Source: Gp1-AA122 sp036378535 (GTDB taxonomy: Bacteria > Acidobacteriota > Terriglobia > Terriglobales > Acidobacteriaceae). Taken from it: a stretch of 64,000 nucleotides of DNA. The position numbers were made by a program, and so were the translations under genes. Under the pieces are notes generated by a model, which was not told the DNA's origin, ran no database searches, and saw only the letters and a list, made by a program, of their open reading frames with translations. The stretch covers positions 1 to 64,000 of the forward strand of contig DASUWH010000073.1 in the NCBI GenBank assembly GCA_036378535.1, given 5' to 3'. This document shows positions 24,112 through 34,911 of this stretch, in pieces (position 1 is the first letter of the stretch; each line of letters starts with the position of its first letter).

Positions 24112-25590
<1,479 letters not shown>

Positions 25591-25657
25591 CCGTGGACCA
25601 CGTAGGGACGGCCGCTTCGGCCGCCCGAACGGTCAGTCCAGTTCCAGTTCATCGTGA

Positions 25658-25949
25658 AACAAACGCAAGGTCCCCCTCGGCTCTGCTCGGGGCAGGCTCT
25701 CGGATGACACTTCATTGGTCATGCCGGCATCACAACCAATTGCTGATTGCGTTCGCTCTGCGATGACGGAGCGATCATCCTACGGCGGACGGCCTGGGTC
25801 CTGCTTTTACAATTCGCAATAAGGACCGGAAACACAAGGTCTCTCGACTCGGGCTTGCGCCCTGGCTCCAGATGACAGTTTTTGGGGCGGCATCGAACGT
25901 TGGCTTTACGAACCCCACCCTCCGCTGAAGCGGAAGGGTGGGGCACCCC
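25658..25949. repeat. three repeat elements after thiC
   Basis: Two reverse-orientation TGTCATCCCGAGCG-family copies (25658-25709 and 25831-25878, the second degenerate) and one CCACCCTCCGCT palindrome (25913-25949). Just upstream, GGACGGCCGCTTCGGCCGCCC (25610-25626 region) can form a hairpin after the thiC stop. No gene is seen in 25591-25966. Confidence 0.75.
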
Positions 25950-25966
25950 GCTTCGCACTTCCACCG

Positions 25967-26347
25967 TTAGGCGGTGATCTGCGAGTCGGTGTTGACCGTC
26001 TGAAGCTCCGGGGTGCGGAGGAATTCGTACTCCTCGATCTCGGCGGCGACGCCGATGCGGTCGCTCCGGCCAGATTCCACTCTCACTACGCGGCCGGTGA
26101 AGCGCACGCGGACAGAATCGCTGACCGTGACTTGCGACGGCAAGGTAAGCGTGACCTCAATCCTTGTCTGCGGCGCAATTTGGCCGTCTATATAAAAGAA
26201 GACCCCGCGGGCGCTGATGTTGAGAGTTTCGGTAATGAAATCCTGGAAGCGGTCTGCACTTCGGATGAGAGCGGGCAGGTGCATATCGAAGCGCCGCACA
26301 GCGCGACGCTCCCTCGTAGCTACCTGTGTTGCTGCATTCATGGTCAT
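25967..26347 (-). CDS. PilZ domain protein
   Basis: 126-residue single-domain PilZ protein, a predicted c-di-GMP receptor. The N-terminal basic motif RERRAVRRFDMHLPALI supplies the RxxxR, and the barrel motif appears as TLNISARGVFFYID, a D/NxSxxG variant. No second domain, signal or membrane segment, so it presumably acts by binding a partner. Two close ATGs (26347, 26341) are possible starts. It lies between repeats and the divergent SBBP gene and is a second PilZ gene besides 33209. Confidence 0.88.
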   Translation of the reverse strand: MTMNAATQVATRERRAVRRFDMHLPALIRSADRFQDFITETLNISARGVFFYIDGQIAPQTRIEVTLTLPSQVTVSDSVRVRFTGRVVRVESGRSDRIGVAAEIEEYEFLRTPELQTVNTDSQITA

Positions 26348-26869
26348 GGTGCGGGTCCCTGCTCGCGCGACGGGCTAATGATCGCAAAGCGATAGCCGAA
26401 AGATTCCCTTACTCGCGCAAGATTTGCAACGACAAAAATCGATCCACAGCGTCGGCGTGGGGGTAGGGAAGCGAGCCGAACGAGGAGTCCTGGGGCAGAG
26501 CATGACTACTGCAAGTGCGGTGCCAATGAGCCAGGCCCAGTAGCCATTCAAGGTCAAGCACTTAATAGGACAGACGACCGGGGAGCCCATCGGCTAGGTC
26601 GCAACCCCTTGCATCAGGGCGCCGGGATTCTGTGGAAACTCCAGGCAAAGCTGCATCCAAGCGGCGGGATGCCTGCATCTGACGAGGTGTTGGGAACTTG
26701 GCGCCGGGCGCTCAGCTTGACAGCGTATCCATCAGATGTTTAAGTAGTTATTTATTTTCACCCCAGTTCTGATGACTGAGAAGCATGCCTCTTCGCGCAA
26801 GCGAGGTGTCCGGTAACGCCGTGTGCCGTTTCCTTGCTTTCTCTCCAAATGACTGAGCCGGAGGAATGA
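26348..26869. other. 522-base intergenic leader region
   Basis: Divergent control region between a PilZ gene and the SBBP giant. It holds a GCATCC/GGATGC hairpin (26653-26672), a GGCGCCGGG sequence occurring twice (about 26618 and 26700) and the promoter candidate at 26717. No convincing gene or known riboswitch was seen. Confidence 0.4.
26717..26744 (+). promoter_or_regulatory. possible sigma-70 promoter for the SBBP gene
   Basis: Perfect -35 TTGACA (26717-26722) with a weak -10 (TTTAAG at 26739, spacer 16). It would give a leader of over 110 bases before the GTG at 26870. Confidence 0.35.
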
Positions 26870-29800
26870 GTGAAATTGAATGTTCGCGTCGCGGGAGATC
26901 GTCGTTCATGGGCCGGAGCTTGGTTGAGCGCCTGGGTTCTTCTGTTGATGGCAGGGATTTTCCTGTATGTGGGCAGTAAAGTTCAGCTCTCGTCAAAGGC
27001 TTCCGCGACGGTGCAGAACCCGCCGACGGAGTTGGGGAATGGGAGTCTGCTGGCCGCAAGCGCTAAAAGCAGAGCCGGTTCGCCGATCACCTTTGCCAGT
27101 CTCCCGCTAAGTTTCGAGGTCAACCAGGGTCAGACGGACCCGCAGGTCAAATTCCTGGCGCGAGGCGGCGGCTACACCCTTTTTCTTACGCAGGACGAAG
27201 CGGTACTCAAAATTCAGTCGTCAGCCGGTAGTCGCCGGTCGTCAGCTGCCCAAAGTAGGCACGCAGCAGTCAGCACTCAGCATTCAGCGACATCCGCTGT
27301 CCGCATGAAACTGGTGGGAGCGAATGCTGGCGCTTCGGTTAGCGGGTCGGAACAGTTAGCGAGCCGAAGCAATTACTTCCTGGGCAATGATCCTGCCAAG
27401 TGGCGGCGGGATGTGCCGCAGTTTGCCCGGGTGCGCTACGCGCAGGTCTATCCCGGTGTTGATCTCGTTTACTACGGACATCAGGGGCGTTTGGAATACG
27501 ACTTTGAGGTTGCGCCCGGGGCGAAGCCGGAGCAGATTGGGCTAAAGATCGAGGGCGCGCAAGGGCTGCATCTCTCCGCGAACGGCGGCCTGGTGGCCGA
27601 GACCGCTAGCGGTAAGGTTCAGTGGAATGCGCCGGAGGTCTACCAGAGGTCCGGTAATCAGAAACAGGCGGTGGCGGCGAAGTTTGTGGTGAGCGCAGAC
27701 AATCGGGTTCATTTTGTGGTCGGCGAGTACGACCATAGCCGGGCACTGGTTATTGATCCGGTGCTGAACTACTCGACTTATCTGGGCGGAACGGGGGACG
27801 AAGGCTGCGCATTCCAGTCTGGGACCTACACGACGGCGGTATCCAGGTGCCCTGGCATTGCGGCGGATGCGGCTGGAAATATCTACGTTGCGGGCGCGAC
27901 TACATCGCAGACTTTTCCTCCGACAGGTACAGCTTTTCAGCCGAATAATGCCGGTCAGTCGGATGTTTTCATAGCGAAGTTCAATGTCAATCCAAATTCT
28001 GTCTATTCGCTGGTGTACTGGAGTTTTCTCGGCGGCACCGGCAACGACACCACGGCAGGAATAGCGGTCGATTTTAATCTGAACGTTTACGTTGCGGGAA
28101 ATACGACGTCCAACACCGATTTTCCGATGGCGAATCCGCCGAATGGATATCAGACCACCTCATCGGGTATTAACGCCAATAATCACGTCTTCATAGCCAA
28201 GCTCAACCCCGCGGGGAACACTCTTCTGTACTCGACATACTTGGCGGGCACGGGAACCGATACGGCGACAGGTCTGGCGGTTGATACGCGCGCCAATGCG
28301 TACGTAACCGGGATAACGAATTCCACAGACTATCCAGCGACCGCGGGCTCGTTCCAAACGACTTCGCCGTCGCCGGGTAATGCGGAATTTTTCATGAGCA
28401 AGGTGAACACTGCGGGGAGTGGCGTGAGCAGCCTTGCGTATTCAACCTATTTTGGCGGCAGTAATGTAGCTGGTGCCGTGGTAGCACAGGGCGGGGGCAT
28501 CGCCGTAGATCAGTTCGATTCCGTCTACATCACGGGGGGAACAAATTATCAACACACGCAGGCAGCAGGTGACTTTCCGATTCTCAATGCTTTCCAGTCA
28601 TGCCTGGATGCTCCCAACAATCCAAGTCCCTGCCCGGCCGCAACGAATACGGATGCGTTCGTGGCTAAGCTGGACGCGAATGCGGCCACCGGGTCGCAGC
28701 TGAAATACTCGACTTATCTCGGCGGGTCGGGTATCGATATTCCTTACTGTATTGCGGTGGATGGCGGCGGGAACGCGTACGTTACGGGAACGACTACCTC
28801 CAGCGACTTTATTATTCCGAGCGGAACAACGCCGTTTCAGAACGCAAATGGTGGATCCGGCGACGCCTTTATGGCGAAGATCGGGGGCGGTGGCAACGTA
28901 CTCAGCTATTTTACGTACCTGGGTGGTGCGGGAACCGACATCGCCTACTCCATTGCCGTGGATGTGAACCAGGCAGCGCATATTACCGGATCGACCACGA
29001 GCAACCCATTTCCGACGGTTGATCCGCTTGCAAATACCGGCGCTGGCACTGGTACTAATACATTCGTGGCCCTGATCCAAACTACTTTTGCAGGTCAGAC
29101 CGGCGGTTATTCGAGCTATCTGGGAACGAGCGGCGCGGGTGGCAATTCTGACGGCACGGGAATCGCTACCGACGCGAATGCCAACACCTACGTGGCTGGC
29201 GAAACCGATTCCACCGGGTTCCCGGTTACCAACGGCTCGGCCTTGAACGGCAGCGCCAGCGATGCCTTCGTTTCGAAGATCACGCCATCGGCGAGCGGAG
29301 TCACGATGGTCGCGACAACCTCCCTCGCTAATGGGACTACGGTCGGCATCGGCAATCAGGTTACGTATTCTTACGCGATCAAGAACACCGGGCCGGATGT
29401 GGCAAGCAACGTGATTTTCACAACTACTCTACCCGCGAGTGGAGCGACGTTCGGGTCCGCAAGCGCGACTCCGGGATCCTGTACGGCCGTGGTCAATGGA
29501 GCCGTGACTTGTGCTATAGGTTCTCTCGGAGTAGTAGCCACGACGGCGGCGGCCCAGGCGACGGTGAAAATCAACCTCACGCCAACAGCTCCGGGCACGT
29601 TAAGCAATACCGGAACCCTGCAGGCGAATGGAGCGTTCGTGACCAGCCAGTCGGCCACGGCGACGGTGACCGATTTCACCGTTGGAGTCAGTCCGTCCAC
29701 GAACGCCGTAGTGGCCGGGAATACGGCGACATATCAGGTTCAAGTGGGAATACCGAGAGGGCAAACTAACTTCTTTCCGAATGCAGTTTCTTTGTCATGC

Positions 29801-30199
29801 TCGGCCGGAGTGCCGACCGGCGCCACGTGCACGTTCTCGACGAATCCGTTGACAATGACCAGCACCAGCGCGATCTCGTCGACGCTCACCATTACGACCA
29901 CGGCACGGCCCGTGACCGCGGCACAGCTGCGTTTCGGATCGTGGTATGCGACGCTTCTGCCGATCGGTGGGCTAACAATCCTTGGCATGGGGGTTGGCGC
30001 GAGTCGCAGAAGGAAGTTTGGAATCGCGATATTCGGGATGGTGGTTTTTGCGTTGATTGGATTCCAGTTGGCTTGCAGTGGCAGTAGTGGGTCCACCACT
30101 CCGCCCGCGGGAACTCCAGCGGGGACTTACGCCATCACGCTGACGGGAACCTCGGGGTCGGCATCGCACGCAAGCCGCTTGACGTTAGTAGTGCAATAG
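26870..30199 (+). CDS. giant exported SBBP-repeat / DUF11 protein
   Basis: 1109-residue surface or secreted protein. Order: an N-terminal hydrophobic segment (about 14-36); the domain that precedes SBBP repeats (LSFEVNQGQTDPQVKFLARG, SNYFLGNDPAKWRRDVPQF, YPGVDLVYYGHQGRLEYDF); about eight to nine SBBP beta-propeller repeats (YSTYLGG...GIAVD...YVTGTT pattern, residues about 300-800); a DUF11-type beta-sandwich (VTYSYAIKNTGPDVASNVIF); a further Ig-like region; then a hydrophobic/RRR segment (GMGVGASRRRKFGIAIFG) and a short tail. GGAGG lies six bases before the GTG start. Residues about 115-141 (QSSAGSRRSSAAQSRHAAV...) are encoded by an intergenic-type GTCAGC repeat and look inserted. It is not PEP-CTERM terminated; the role is probably adhesion or matrix. 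Confidence 0.92.
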   Translation: MKLNVRVAGDRRSWAGAWLSAWVLLLMAGIFLYVGSKVQLSSKASATVQNPPTELGNGSLLAASAKSRAGSPITFASLPLSFEVNQGQTDPQVKFLARGGGYTLFLTQDEAVLKIQSSAGSRRSSAAQSRHAAVSTQHSATSAVRMKLVGANAGASVSGSEQLASRSNYFLGNDPAKWRRDVPQFARVRYAQVYPGVDLVYYGHQGRLEYDFEVAPGAKPEQIGLKIEGAQGLHLSANGGLVAETASGKVQWNAPEVYQRSGNQKQAVAAKFVVSADNRVHFVVGEYDHSRALVIDPVLNYSTYLGGTGDEGCAFQSGTYTTAVSRCPGIAADAAGNIYVAGATTSQTFPPTGTAFQPNNAGQSDVFIAKFNVNPNSVYSLVYWSFLGGTGNDTTAGIAVDFNLNVYVAGNTTSNTDFPMANPPNGYQTTSSGINANNHVFIAKLNPAGNTLLYSTYLAGTGTDTATGLAVDTRANAYVTGITNSTDYPATAGSFQTTSPSPGNAEFFMSKVNTAGSGVSSLAYSTYFGGSNVAGAVVAQGGGIAVDQFDSVYITGGTNYQHTQAAGDFPILNAFQSCLDAPNNPSPCPAATNTDAFVAKLDANAATGSQLKYSTYLGGSGIDIPYCIAVDGGGNAYVTGTTTSSDFIIPSGTTPFQNANGGSGDAFMAKIGGGGNVLSYFTYLGGAGTDIAYSIAVDVNQAAHITGSTTSNPFPTVDPLANTGAGTGTNTFVALIQTTFAGQTGGYSSYLGTSGAGGNSDGTGIATDANANTYVAGETDSTGFPVTNGSALNGSASDAFVSKITPSASGVTMVATTSLANGTTVGIGNQVTYSYAIKNTGPDVASNVIFTTTLPASGATFGSASATPGSCTAVVNGAVTCAIGSLGVVATTAAAQATVKINLTPTAPGTLSNTGTLQANGAFVTSQSATATVTDFTVGVSPSTNAVVAGNTATYQVQVGIPRGQTNFFPNAVSLSCSAGVPTGATCTFSTNPLTMTSTSAISSTLTITTTARPVTAAQLRFGSWYATLLPIGGLTILGMGVGASRRRKFGIAIFGMVVFALIGFQLACSGSSGSTTPPAGTPAGTYAITLTGTSGSASHASRLTLVVQ

Positions 30200-30200
30200 G

Positions 30201-30447
30201 TGTCGGCCCTGACGGGCCTTCGGGTTTTTGCGGCTCTTCCCCGGGCTTACGCCCGGGGCTAATGTATTCCGCCCTCCGGGCTGGTTTTTTTCTGGGCTCC
30301 GGTTTCTTTCTTCTGGGCGCGGGGTCTTTGGTAGGTTGAGAATGATTGTGTCGGCCCTGACGGGCCTTCCGGGTTTTTGCGGCTCTTCACCGGGCTTACG
30401 CCCGGGGCTAATGTATTCCGCCCTCCGGGCTGGTTTTTTTCTGCGCT
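30201..30447. repeat. tandem pair of about 100-bp hairpin elements
   Basis: Copies at about 30201-30300 and 30349-30447 (offset 148). Each contains GGCCCTGACGGGCC, CCGGGCTTACGCCCGG and GCCCTCCGGGC hairpins followed by a T run. They lie between the convergent SBBP and response-regulator genes and could terminate both. The remaining DNA to 30522 repeats TTTTTCTGCGCTCCGGTTCT. Confidence 0.85.
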
Positions 30448-30522
30448 CCGGTTCTTTTTCTGTGCCTCTGGGTCTTTTTCCGGTGCTTTTTCTGCGCTCC
30501 GGTTCTTTCGTGGTGGGAATGA

Positions 30523-31932
30523 TTACGCGCCGGCTGATAGCTTGTGATGGCTCTTGGCCTGTGCGATTCCGTACTGGCGAATCTTATATAGCAGGGCCTT
30601 GTAACTGATTTTCAGCAGGGCCGCGGCTTGCTTGCGATTCCAGTTGGTCTCATCCAGGGCTTTGGCGATCGCCTCGGCTTCGGCTTCATCCTTGGCGTTG
30701 CGAGCGAGGGACTTCAGACCTCCGCTGGATTCGTTGGACTTGCCGGGAGGCGTGTCGAAGCGGGCGCCATTGCCGTCTACTTTCGGCTGCAGCTCGGCAA
30801 TGGCCAGCTTTTCATCGCCCAGGATCAGATAACGTTTAATGAAGTTGTTCAGTTCGCGCAAATTGCCGGGCCATGCGTAATCATTGCAGGCTTGCAGCAT
30901 GGTCGGCGACAGGGGCAAGGGAGCGCGCGCGTAACGTTCCGACAAGCGCGACATGAAGTGCTTCAGCAGGATGGGGACTTCCTCTTTGCGGTCGCGCAGA
31001 GGCGGTAGCTGCAAGGTGAAAGCGTTGAGGCGGTAATAGAGATCTTCGCGCAGACGCTTGGTCGCGAGTGCTTCCGGAATGTTGATATTGGTTGCCGCGA
31101 GAATTCGCACATCGACTTTAATGACGGAGCGGCTGCCCAGACGCGAGAACTGCTGGTCCTGCAGGACGTGAAGCAGTTTGGCCTGGAGCAGGGGCGGCAT
31201 TTCGCCGATTTCGTCGAGCAGGATCGTTCCCTTGTTGCAGAGTTCAAACTTGCCGGGCTTGGGATGAGTCGCGCCGGTGAAAGCTCCGGTCTCATAGCCG
31301 AACAACTCGCTCTCCAGTAAGTCCGCGGGAACAGCGGCGCAGTTCACTTTCAAAAATGTCCGGTGCGCACGCGGCGAGAGCTTGTGAATTAGCCGGGCCA
31401 ACACTTCTTTACCTGTGCCGCTCTCACCCAGCAACAGGACGGGGATGTCAACGTTGGCAACCAGGGCGGCCTGCGAGCGAATCTTGCGCATGGCCGGACT
31501 GGCGGCGACGAAGAAAACATCGTCACAAAGTTCTTCGATGTCGCCGGAGTAGGTTTGCTGGTTCGATGCGAGACACTGATCGATAACTGCGTCGAGCTCC
31601 GCTTTCTGGAAGGGTTTAGTCAGATAATCGTGCGCGCCGAGCCGCATGGCCTGAACCACCTTGCGGGTGTCGCTCACGCAGGAAAGCATGACCACCTTGA
31701 CGCCGGGCTTCATTTGCCGGAGCTGCTCGAGGGTCTGCAAACCGTCGATGCCGGGCATGAGCAGATCGAGCAGGACCAGGTCGGGGTTGAGACCCTTTTC
31801 GACATGCTTCAAGGCCTCTTCTCCGGTGGTAGCCGTCTGAACCTTGTACTCGTCGACTTCGAGAAGCGTGCGGATGTAGCGCAGCATACCGGGTTCGTCG
31901 TCGACCAGCAGAATATTGGCGGTGTCGCTCAT
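30523..31932 (-). CDS. sigma-54-dependent response regulator, NtrC/PrsR-like
   Basis: 469 residues. Receiver domain first (acidic pocket DDEP at 11-14, phospho-acceptor Asp56 in VLLDLLMPG). The AAA+ sigma-54 activator domain follows with Walker A GESGTGKE, the sigma-54-contacting GAFTGA loop and Walker B LLDEIGEM. A Fis-type helix-turn-helix ends the protein (NRKQAAALLKISYKALLYKI). It overlaps the upstream histidine-kinase gene by four bases (ATGA), so the two form a cognate pair. Position next to the exosortase/EPS genes suggests a PrsR-like role in activating them, but that is inference. Confidence 0.95.
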   Translation of the reverse strand: MSDTANILLVDDEPGMLRYIRTLLEVDEYKVQTATTGEEALKHVEKGLNPDLVLLDLLMPGIDGLQTLEQLRQMKPGVKVVMLSCVSDTRKVVQAMRLGAHDYLTKPFQKAELDAVIDQCLASNQQTYSGDIEELCDDVFFVAASPAMRKIRSQAALVANVDIPVLLLGESGTGKEVLARLIHKLSPRAHRTFLKVNCAAVPADLLESELFGYETGAFTGATHPKPGKFELCNKGTILLDEIGEMPPLLQAKLLHVLQDQQFSRLGSRSVIKVDVRILAATNINIPEALATKRLREDLYYRLNAFTLQLPPLRDRKEEVPILLKHFMSRLSERYARAPLPLSPTMLQACNDYAWPGNLRELNNFIKRYLILGDEKLAIAELQPKVDGNGARFDTPPGKSNESSGGLKSLARNAKDEAEAEAIAKALDETNWNRKQAAALLKISYKALLYKIRQYGIAQAKSHHKLSAGA

Positions 31933-32864
31933 TTTCCTTTTCCCTTGCTCGGCGTGGCAGTCACAGGCTTGAGGGGCACGAGGAAGGAAAACTTGCTTCC
32001 CGCCCCCATTTCACTTTCAACCCAGATCTTTCCCCCAAAAGCATTAACCAGGCGCCGCGCGATAGCGAGACCGAGGCCCATGCCGTCAGATTGCTTCTCG
32101 GTTTGAGGGATACGAAAGAAATCGTCGAAAACTTCCAGATGGAATTCCGGGGCGATGCCGGGTCCGGTATCGGAGACGCTAACCTTGACGGAGTTGGGAT
32201 GCGCGAGATTCTGGCGCCGTCGTTCTCCGGCTGCGCTTGGCTTCTGTACGCTACGGCGCTCCCACATGTACGGCTCGACGTGCAACCAGACCGTTCCCCC
32301 AGCTGGCGTGAACTTGGATGCGTTCTCCAGCAAATTCGACAACACGCGCTGAACTTTGGGACCGTCAAAAGGGAATTGCGGCACCTTGTCGTTGGCCAGG
32401 AAATAGAGAGCGAGACCGCGCTCCTGGAAACGGTTCGACCACAGGCTGCAGACTTCGGAAATGCAGCCGTTGACGTTCCCCAACTCAAACTGCATGCGCA
32501 GTTCGCCGGTCTCGAGCACACTGTAGGTCAGAAAATCCTGAATGAAATTCTGCAGGCGATGGCCGCTGCTGCGCATATCGCGCAAGACCTCGCGCTGGCG
32601 GTCGTTGAGCGCTCCCAGTTTTTCACTCTGCAGAAGCTCGATGTAACCGGAGAGAATCGAGAGCGGAGTTTTCAGGTCGTGCGCGGCGGAAGCCAAAGCA
32701 TTGGTGCAGCGCTGAAAACGGTCGCGCAAGCGGTTATATTCCTCCGCCAGATTCTGGCGGCAAGAGGGATCAGGGCAGGGCTCGCCGGGGACTGCCGTGG
32801 GACATAAATCGGGCTCAGTTCCGGCGTTCGACGTCGGTAGACACGTATTGTCAGGGCTGGCCAT
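31929..32864 (-). CDS. soluble sensor histidine kinase
   Basis: 311 residues: an N-terminal 40 residues with several cysteines (8, 21, 30, 35) and no membrane segment, a HisKA dimerisation domain with His62 in SAAHDLKTPLSIL, and a HATPase domain (N box NLLENASKFTP, G1 DTGPGIAP, G2 GMGLGLAI). It is smaller than PrsK, which has many membrane helices, so it is a cytosolic kinase. The cysteine-rich head might sense redox or bind metal; this is only suggested by composition. Coupled to the response regulator downstream. Confidence 0.93.
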   Translation of the reverse strand: MASPDNTCLPTSNAGTEPDLCPTAVPGEPCPDPSCRQNLAEEYNRLRDRFQRCTNALASAAHDLKTPLSILSGYIELLQSEKLGALNDRQREVLRDMRSSGHRLQNFIQDFLTYSVLETGELRMQFELGNVNGCISEVCSLWSNRFQERGLALYFLANDKVPQFPFDGPKVQRVLSNLLENASKFTPAGGTVWLHVEPYMWERRSVQKPSAAGERRRQNLAHPNSVKVSVSDTGPGIAPEFHLEVFDDFFRIPQTEKQSDGMGLGLAIARRLVNAFGGKIWVESEMGAGSKFSFLVPLKPVTATPSKGKGK

Positions 32865-32963
32865 AGCGGAAAACTATTGCGAGGGAGGAAAGTTCTCAAC
32901 GTACAGAAGAGAGCTGGTTTCGAAGGCGATAGTATGACAAGGATTTGCAGGTGTCAACGAAAA

Positions 32964-32979
32964 TGCAACGATTTCGCCT
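32964..32979 (-). promoter_or_regulatory. weak sigma-54 promoter candidate (kinase/regulator operon)
   Basis: Minus strand AGGCGAAATCGTTGCA: GG-N10-GC spacing with a good TTGCA half but a poor -24 half. About 90 bases of leader to the kinase start. Could be chance. The rest of the 344-base gap shows nothing else. Confidence 0.25.
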
Positions 32980-33153
32980 TACTGAGAAAAATATTGCACT
33001 TTGTGTCTCTCCGCAGACGCACGTGGTAACCATCGGCAGTAACCATTGTTCGGTTTTCGAAACGACCCAGAGTGCCTACACAACGCGGGGTTTGGACCCG
33101 TGGATCGCCGGGATTTGGTGACGCTTGCAATTGGGATTGGAAATGCAGGGGTT

Positions 33154-33170
33154 TTGGCCCATGAGGTGCG
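33154..33170 (+). promoter_or_regulatory. sigma-54 promoter candidate (PilZ gene)
   Basis: TTTGGCCCATGAGGTGC: GG-N10-GC spacing, fair TGGC half. About 40 bases before the PilZ start. Confidence 0.35.
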
Positions 33171-33208
33171 ACCCAAAGGTCGCTGCCAACTAATCGGCAG
33201 GAGTGTGC

Positions 33209-33628
33209 GTGATCCGACAAAATTCCAATCCTGAACGCCGAAAATGGGCTCGTCTGCCTTTAGCTATTCCTGTATTCGTCCGAAGTCGAGACGAGAAGGG
33301 GAAGGATTTTCTTGAGTTTGCCACGGCCTTAAACATCAGTGCCTGTGGGGCCCTGGTAGCCGTGCGGCGCCTGCTGCCCGTTGCAGCGCAGATATTGCTG
33401 GAGATCCCGAGCGCACCGCTGGCGGCGACGGCAAAATTACCTAAAGCGGCGCGCACTTTGCGCGCCAAGTGCGTAAGGGTAACCCACCAGGAAGGTTACC
33501 ATCTGGTAGGCCTGAAGTTCTCCCGCCCGCTATTACCCGATGCCAAAGAAGTACGGTCCCGACAAAGGAAAGACCATTCTGCGCATGTGAAAAGATTTTC
33601 CCCTGAAGAAGTGGCCTCTCCAGCCTGA
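33209..33628 (+). CDS. PilZ domain protein
   Basis: 139-residue PilZ protein. ERRKWARLPLAIPVFVR gives the basic N-terminal motif and TALNISACGALVAV the barrel strand; the Cys where Arg or Gly is usual may weaken c-di-GMP binding. GTG at 33209 was chosen because AGGAG lies five bases upstream, whereas the in-frame GTG at 33203 would overlap that ribosome site. The basic C-terminal tail (RSRQRKDHSAHVKRF) is unusual. It lies between the two-component pair and the second sigma-54 activator, which makes a c-di-GMP input to this regulon plausible. Confidence 0.85.
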   Translation: MIRQNSNPERRKWARLPLAIPVFVRSRDEKGKDFLEFATALNISACGALVAVRRLLPVAAQILLEIPSAPLAATAKLPKAARTLRAKCVRVTHQEGYHLVGLKFSRPLLPDAKEVRSRQRKDHSAHVKRFSPEEVASPA

Positions 33629-33735
33629 AAAGAAAGTTTGTCCTGCTGCCCTCGCAGCCATCGTAATTCCTCCTAAGTTCCTCGATTCAGTACAGATAAC
33701 ATCCATTCACAGGAGTGAAACGCGCCCCTGTCCAG

Positions 33736-33753
33736 TTTGGCGCTTCGGGTGCT
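33736..33753 (+). promoter_or_regulatory. sigma-54 promoter candidate (activator gene)
   Basis: TTTGGCGCTTCGGGTGCT: GG (33739-33740) - N10 - GC (33751-33752). Transcription would start near 33764, 33 bases before the ATG at 33797. An upstream TTG in the same frame lies inside this element, which favours the downstream start. Confidence 0.5.
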
Positions 33754-33796
33754 TCACTGGTCAGTGCCGTACCTGGTGGCGGAAAGAGATAACTTC

Positions 33797-34864
33797 ATGA
33801 CGACAACGATGAGTCCGGTGAGCTCCCTGGTGCAATCGTTAGGGGAGATTCCTCCCGCGGCAGTTGTTTTCGGCCGATCTGAGGCCATGCTGGCGGTGAA
33901 GGACAGGCTCGACAAGGTGGCGGCCGCGAACGTCCCAGTACTGATCCAGGGCGAGAGCGGAACGGGCAAGGACATCATTGCGCGCATGATCCACGCCCAA
34001 TCACCGTGGCGTGTCGGGCCGTTCGTGAAGGTCAACTGTCCGGCGATTCCGGGAACGCTTCTGGAGAGCGAACTGTTCGGTTACGAAAAAGGCGCGTTCA
34101 CTGGGGCTTATGGCACCAAGCCGGGCCGCGTGGAAATGGCTCACCGGGGCACTTTATTTCTTGATGAAATTTCTGAGCTTGACCTTGGCTTGCAATCGAA
34201 GCTGTTGCAGCTGCTGCAAGACGGGCAGTTTTGCCGGATCGGCGCGCAAGAAGACAAAAAAGTCGAAGTGCGGGTGGTGTGCGCGACCAACCGCAAGCTG
34301 GAAGAAGAAATCGAGAACGGAACCTTCCGCCAGGATCTATTTTATCGAATCAACGTGGTGAATCTGCATTTGCCGCCACTGCGAGAACGCCGCGGCGACA
34401 TTGAAGACCTGGCGATCTTTTTTCTGGAGTATTACAACCGCAAGTACAATTGCCGGGCGCGCGCATTGTCCACCGAACTTATCTCGGTGCTGCAGAAATA
34501 CCACTGGCCGGGCAATATCCGCGAGCTGGAGAACCTGATCAAGCGCTACGTGATTCTGGGCAACGAGGAAGCGATCAGCAGCGACCTGGTCAGCCGGGAC
34601 CAGGAATATTTCAATCCTGAGATTCCGATCGATGGCCAGATATCGCTGAAGAAAATCACGCGGCAGGCAGTGCGCGAACTGGAGCGCAAGGTGATCCTCA
34701 AGGTGTTGCAGGCCCACCACTGGAACCGGAAGCAGGCGGCTCGGGCGCTGAGCATAAGTTATAGGGCGCTGCTTTATAAGATTCGCGACGCGGGACTGCC
34801 GTCGAATCGTACCGTGCATCGCCGGCAGGAAGAGAACGTCAGCACGAATTCGTTAGAAGCCTAA
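33797..34864 (+). CDS. sigma-54 activator without receiver domain
   Basis: 355 residues. No regulatory N-terminal domain beyond about 30 residues. A full AAA+ core (Walker A GESGTGKD, GAFTGA loop in YEKGAFTGAYG, Walker B LFLDEISELD, arginine-finger region FRQDLFYRINVVNLHLPPLR) is followed by a Fis-type HTH (NRKQAARALSISYRALLYKI). Lacking a receiver it is either constitutively active or controlled by a partner protein. The HTH is nearly the same as in the regulators at 30523 and 39603, so they may share sites. The ATG at 33797 fits the promoter candidate; an intrinsic terminator follows. Confidence 0.93.
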   Translation: MTTTMSPVSSLVQSLGEIPPAAVVFGRSEAMLAVKDRLDKVAAANVPVLIQGESGTGKDIIARMIHAQSPWRVGPFVKVNCPAIPGTLLESELFGYEKGAFTGAYGTKPGRVEMAHRGTLFLDEISELDLGLQSKLLQLLQDGQFCRIGAQEDKKVEVRVVCATNRKLEEEIENGTFRQDLFYRINVVNLHLPPLRERRGDIEDLAIFFLEYYNRKYNCRARALSTELISVLQKYHWPGNIRELENLIKRYVILGNEEAISSDLVSRDQEYFNPEIPIDGQISLKKITRQAVRELERKVILKVLQAHHWNRKQAARALSISYRALLYKIRDAGLPSNRTVHRRQEENVSTNSLEA

Positions 34865-34885
34865 GATTCCGCATGTTCCATCCTT

Positions 34886-34911
34886 GCCCGCCACTCGGCG
34901 GGCTTTTTATT
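34886..34911 (+). terminator. intrinsic terminator
   Basis: GCCCGCC - ACTC - GGCGGGC followed by TTTTTATT, 21 bases after the activator stop. A textbook rho-independent terminator. The remaining DNA to 35187 has a CCGGGCTTATCCCGG hairpin near 35093 but no gene. Confidence 0.9.

Noticed and set aside
26348..26869. c-di-GMP riboswitch in the leader before the SBBP gene
   Set aside because: The conserved GEMM core sequences were not found; only a simple hairpin is present.
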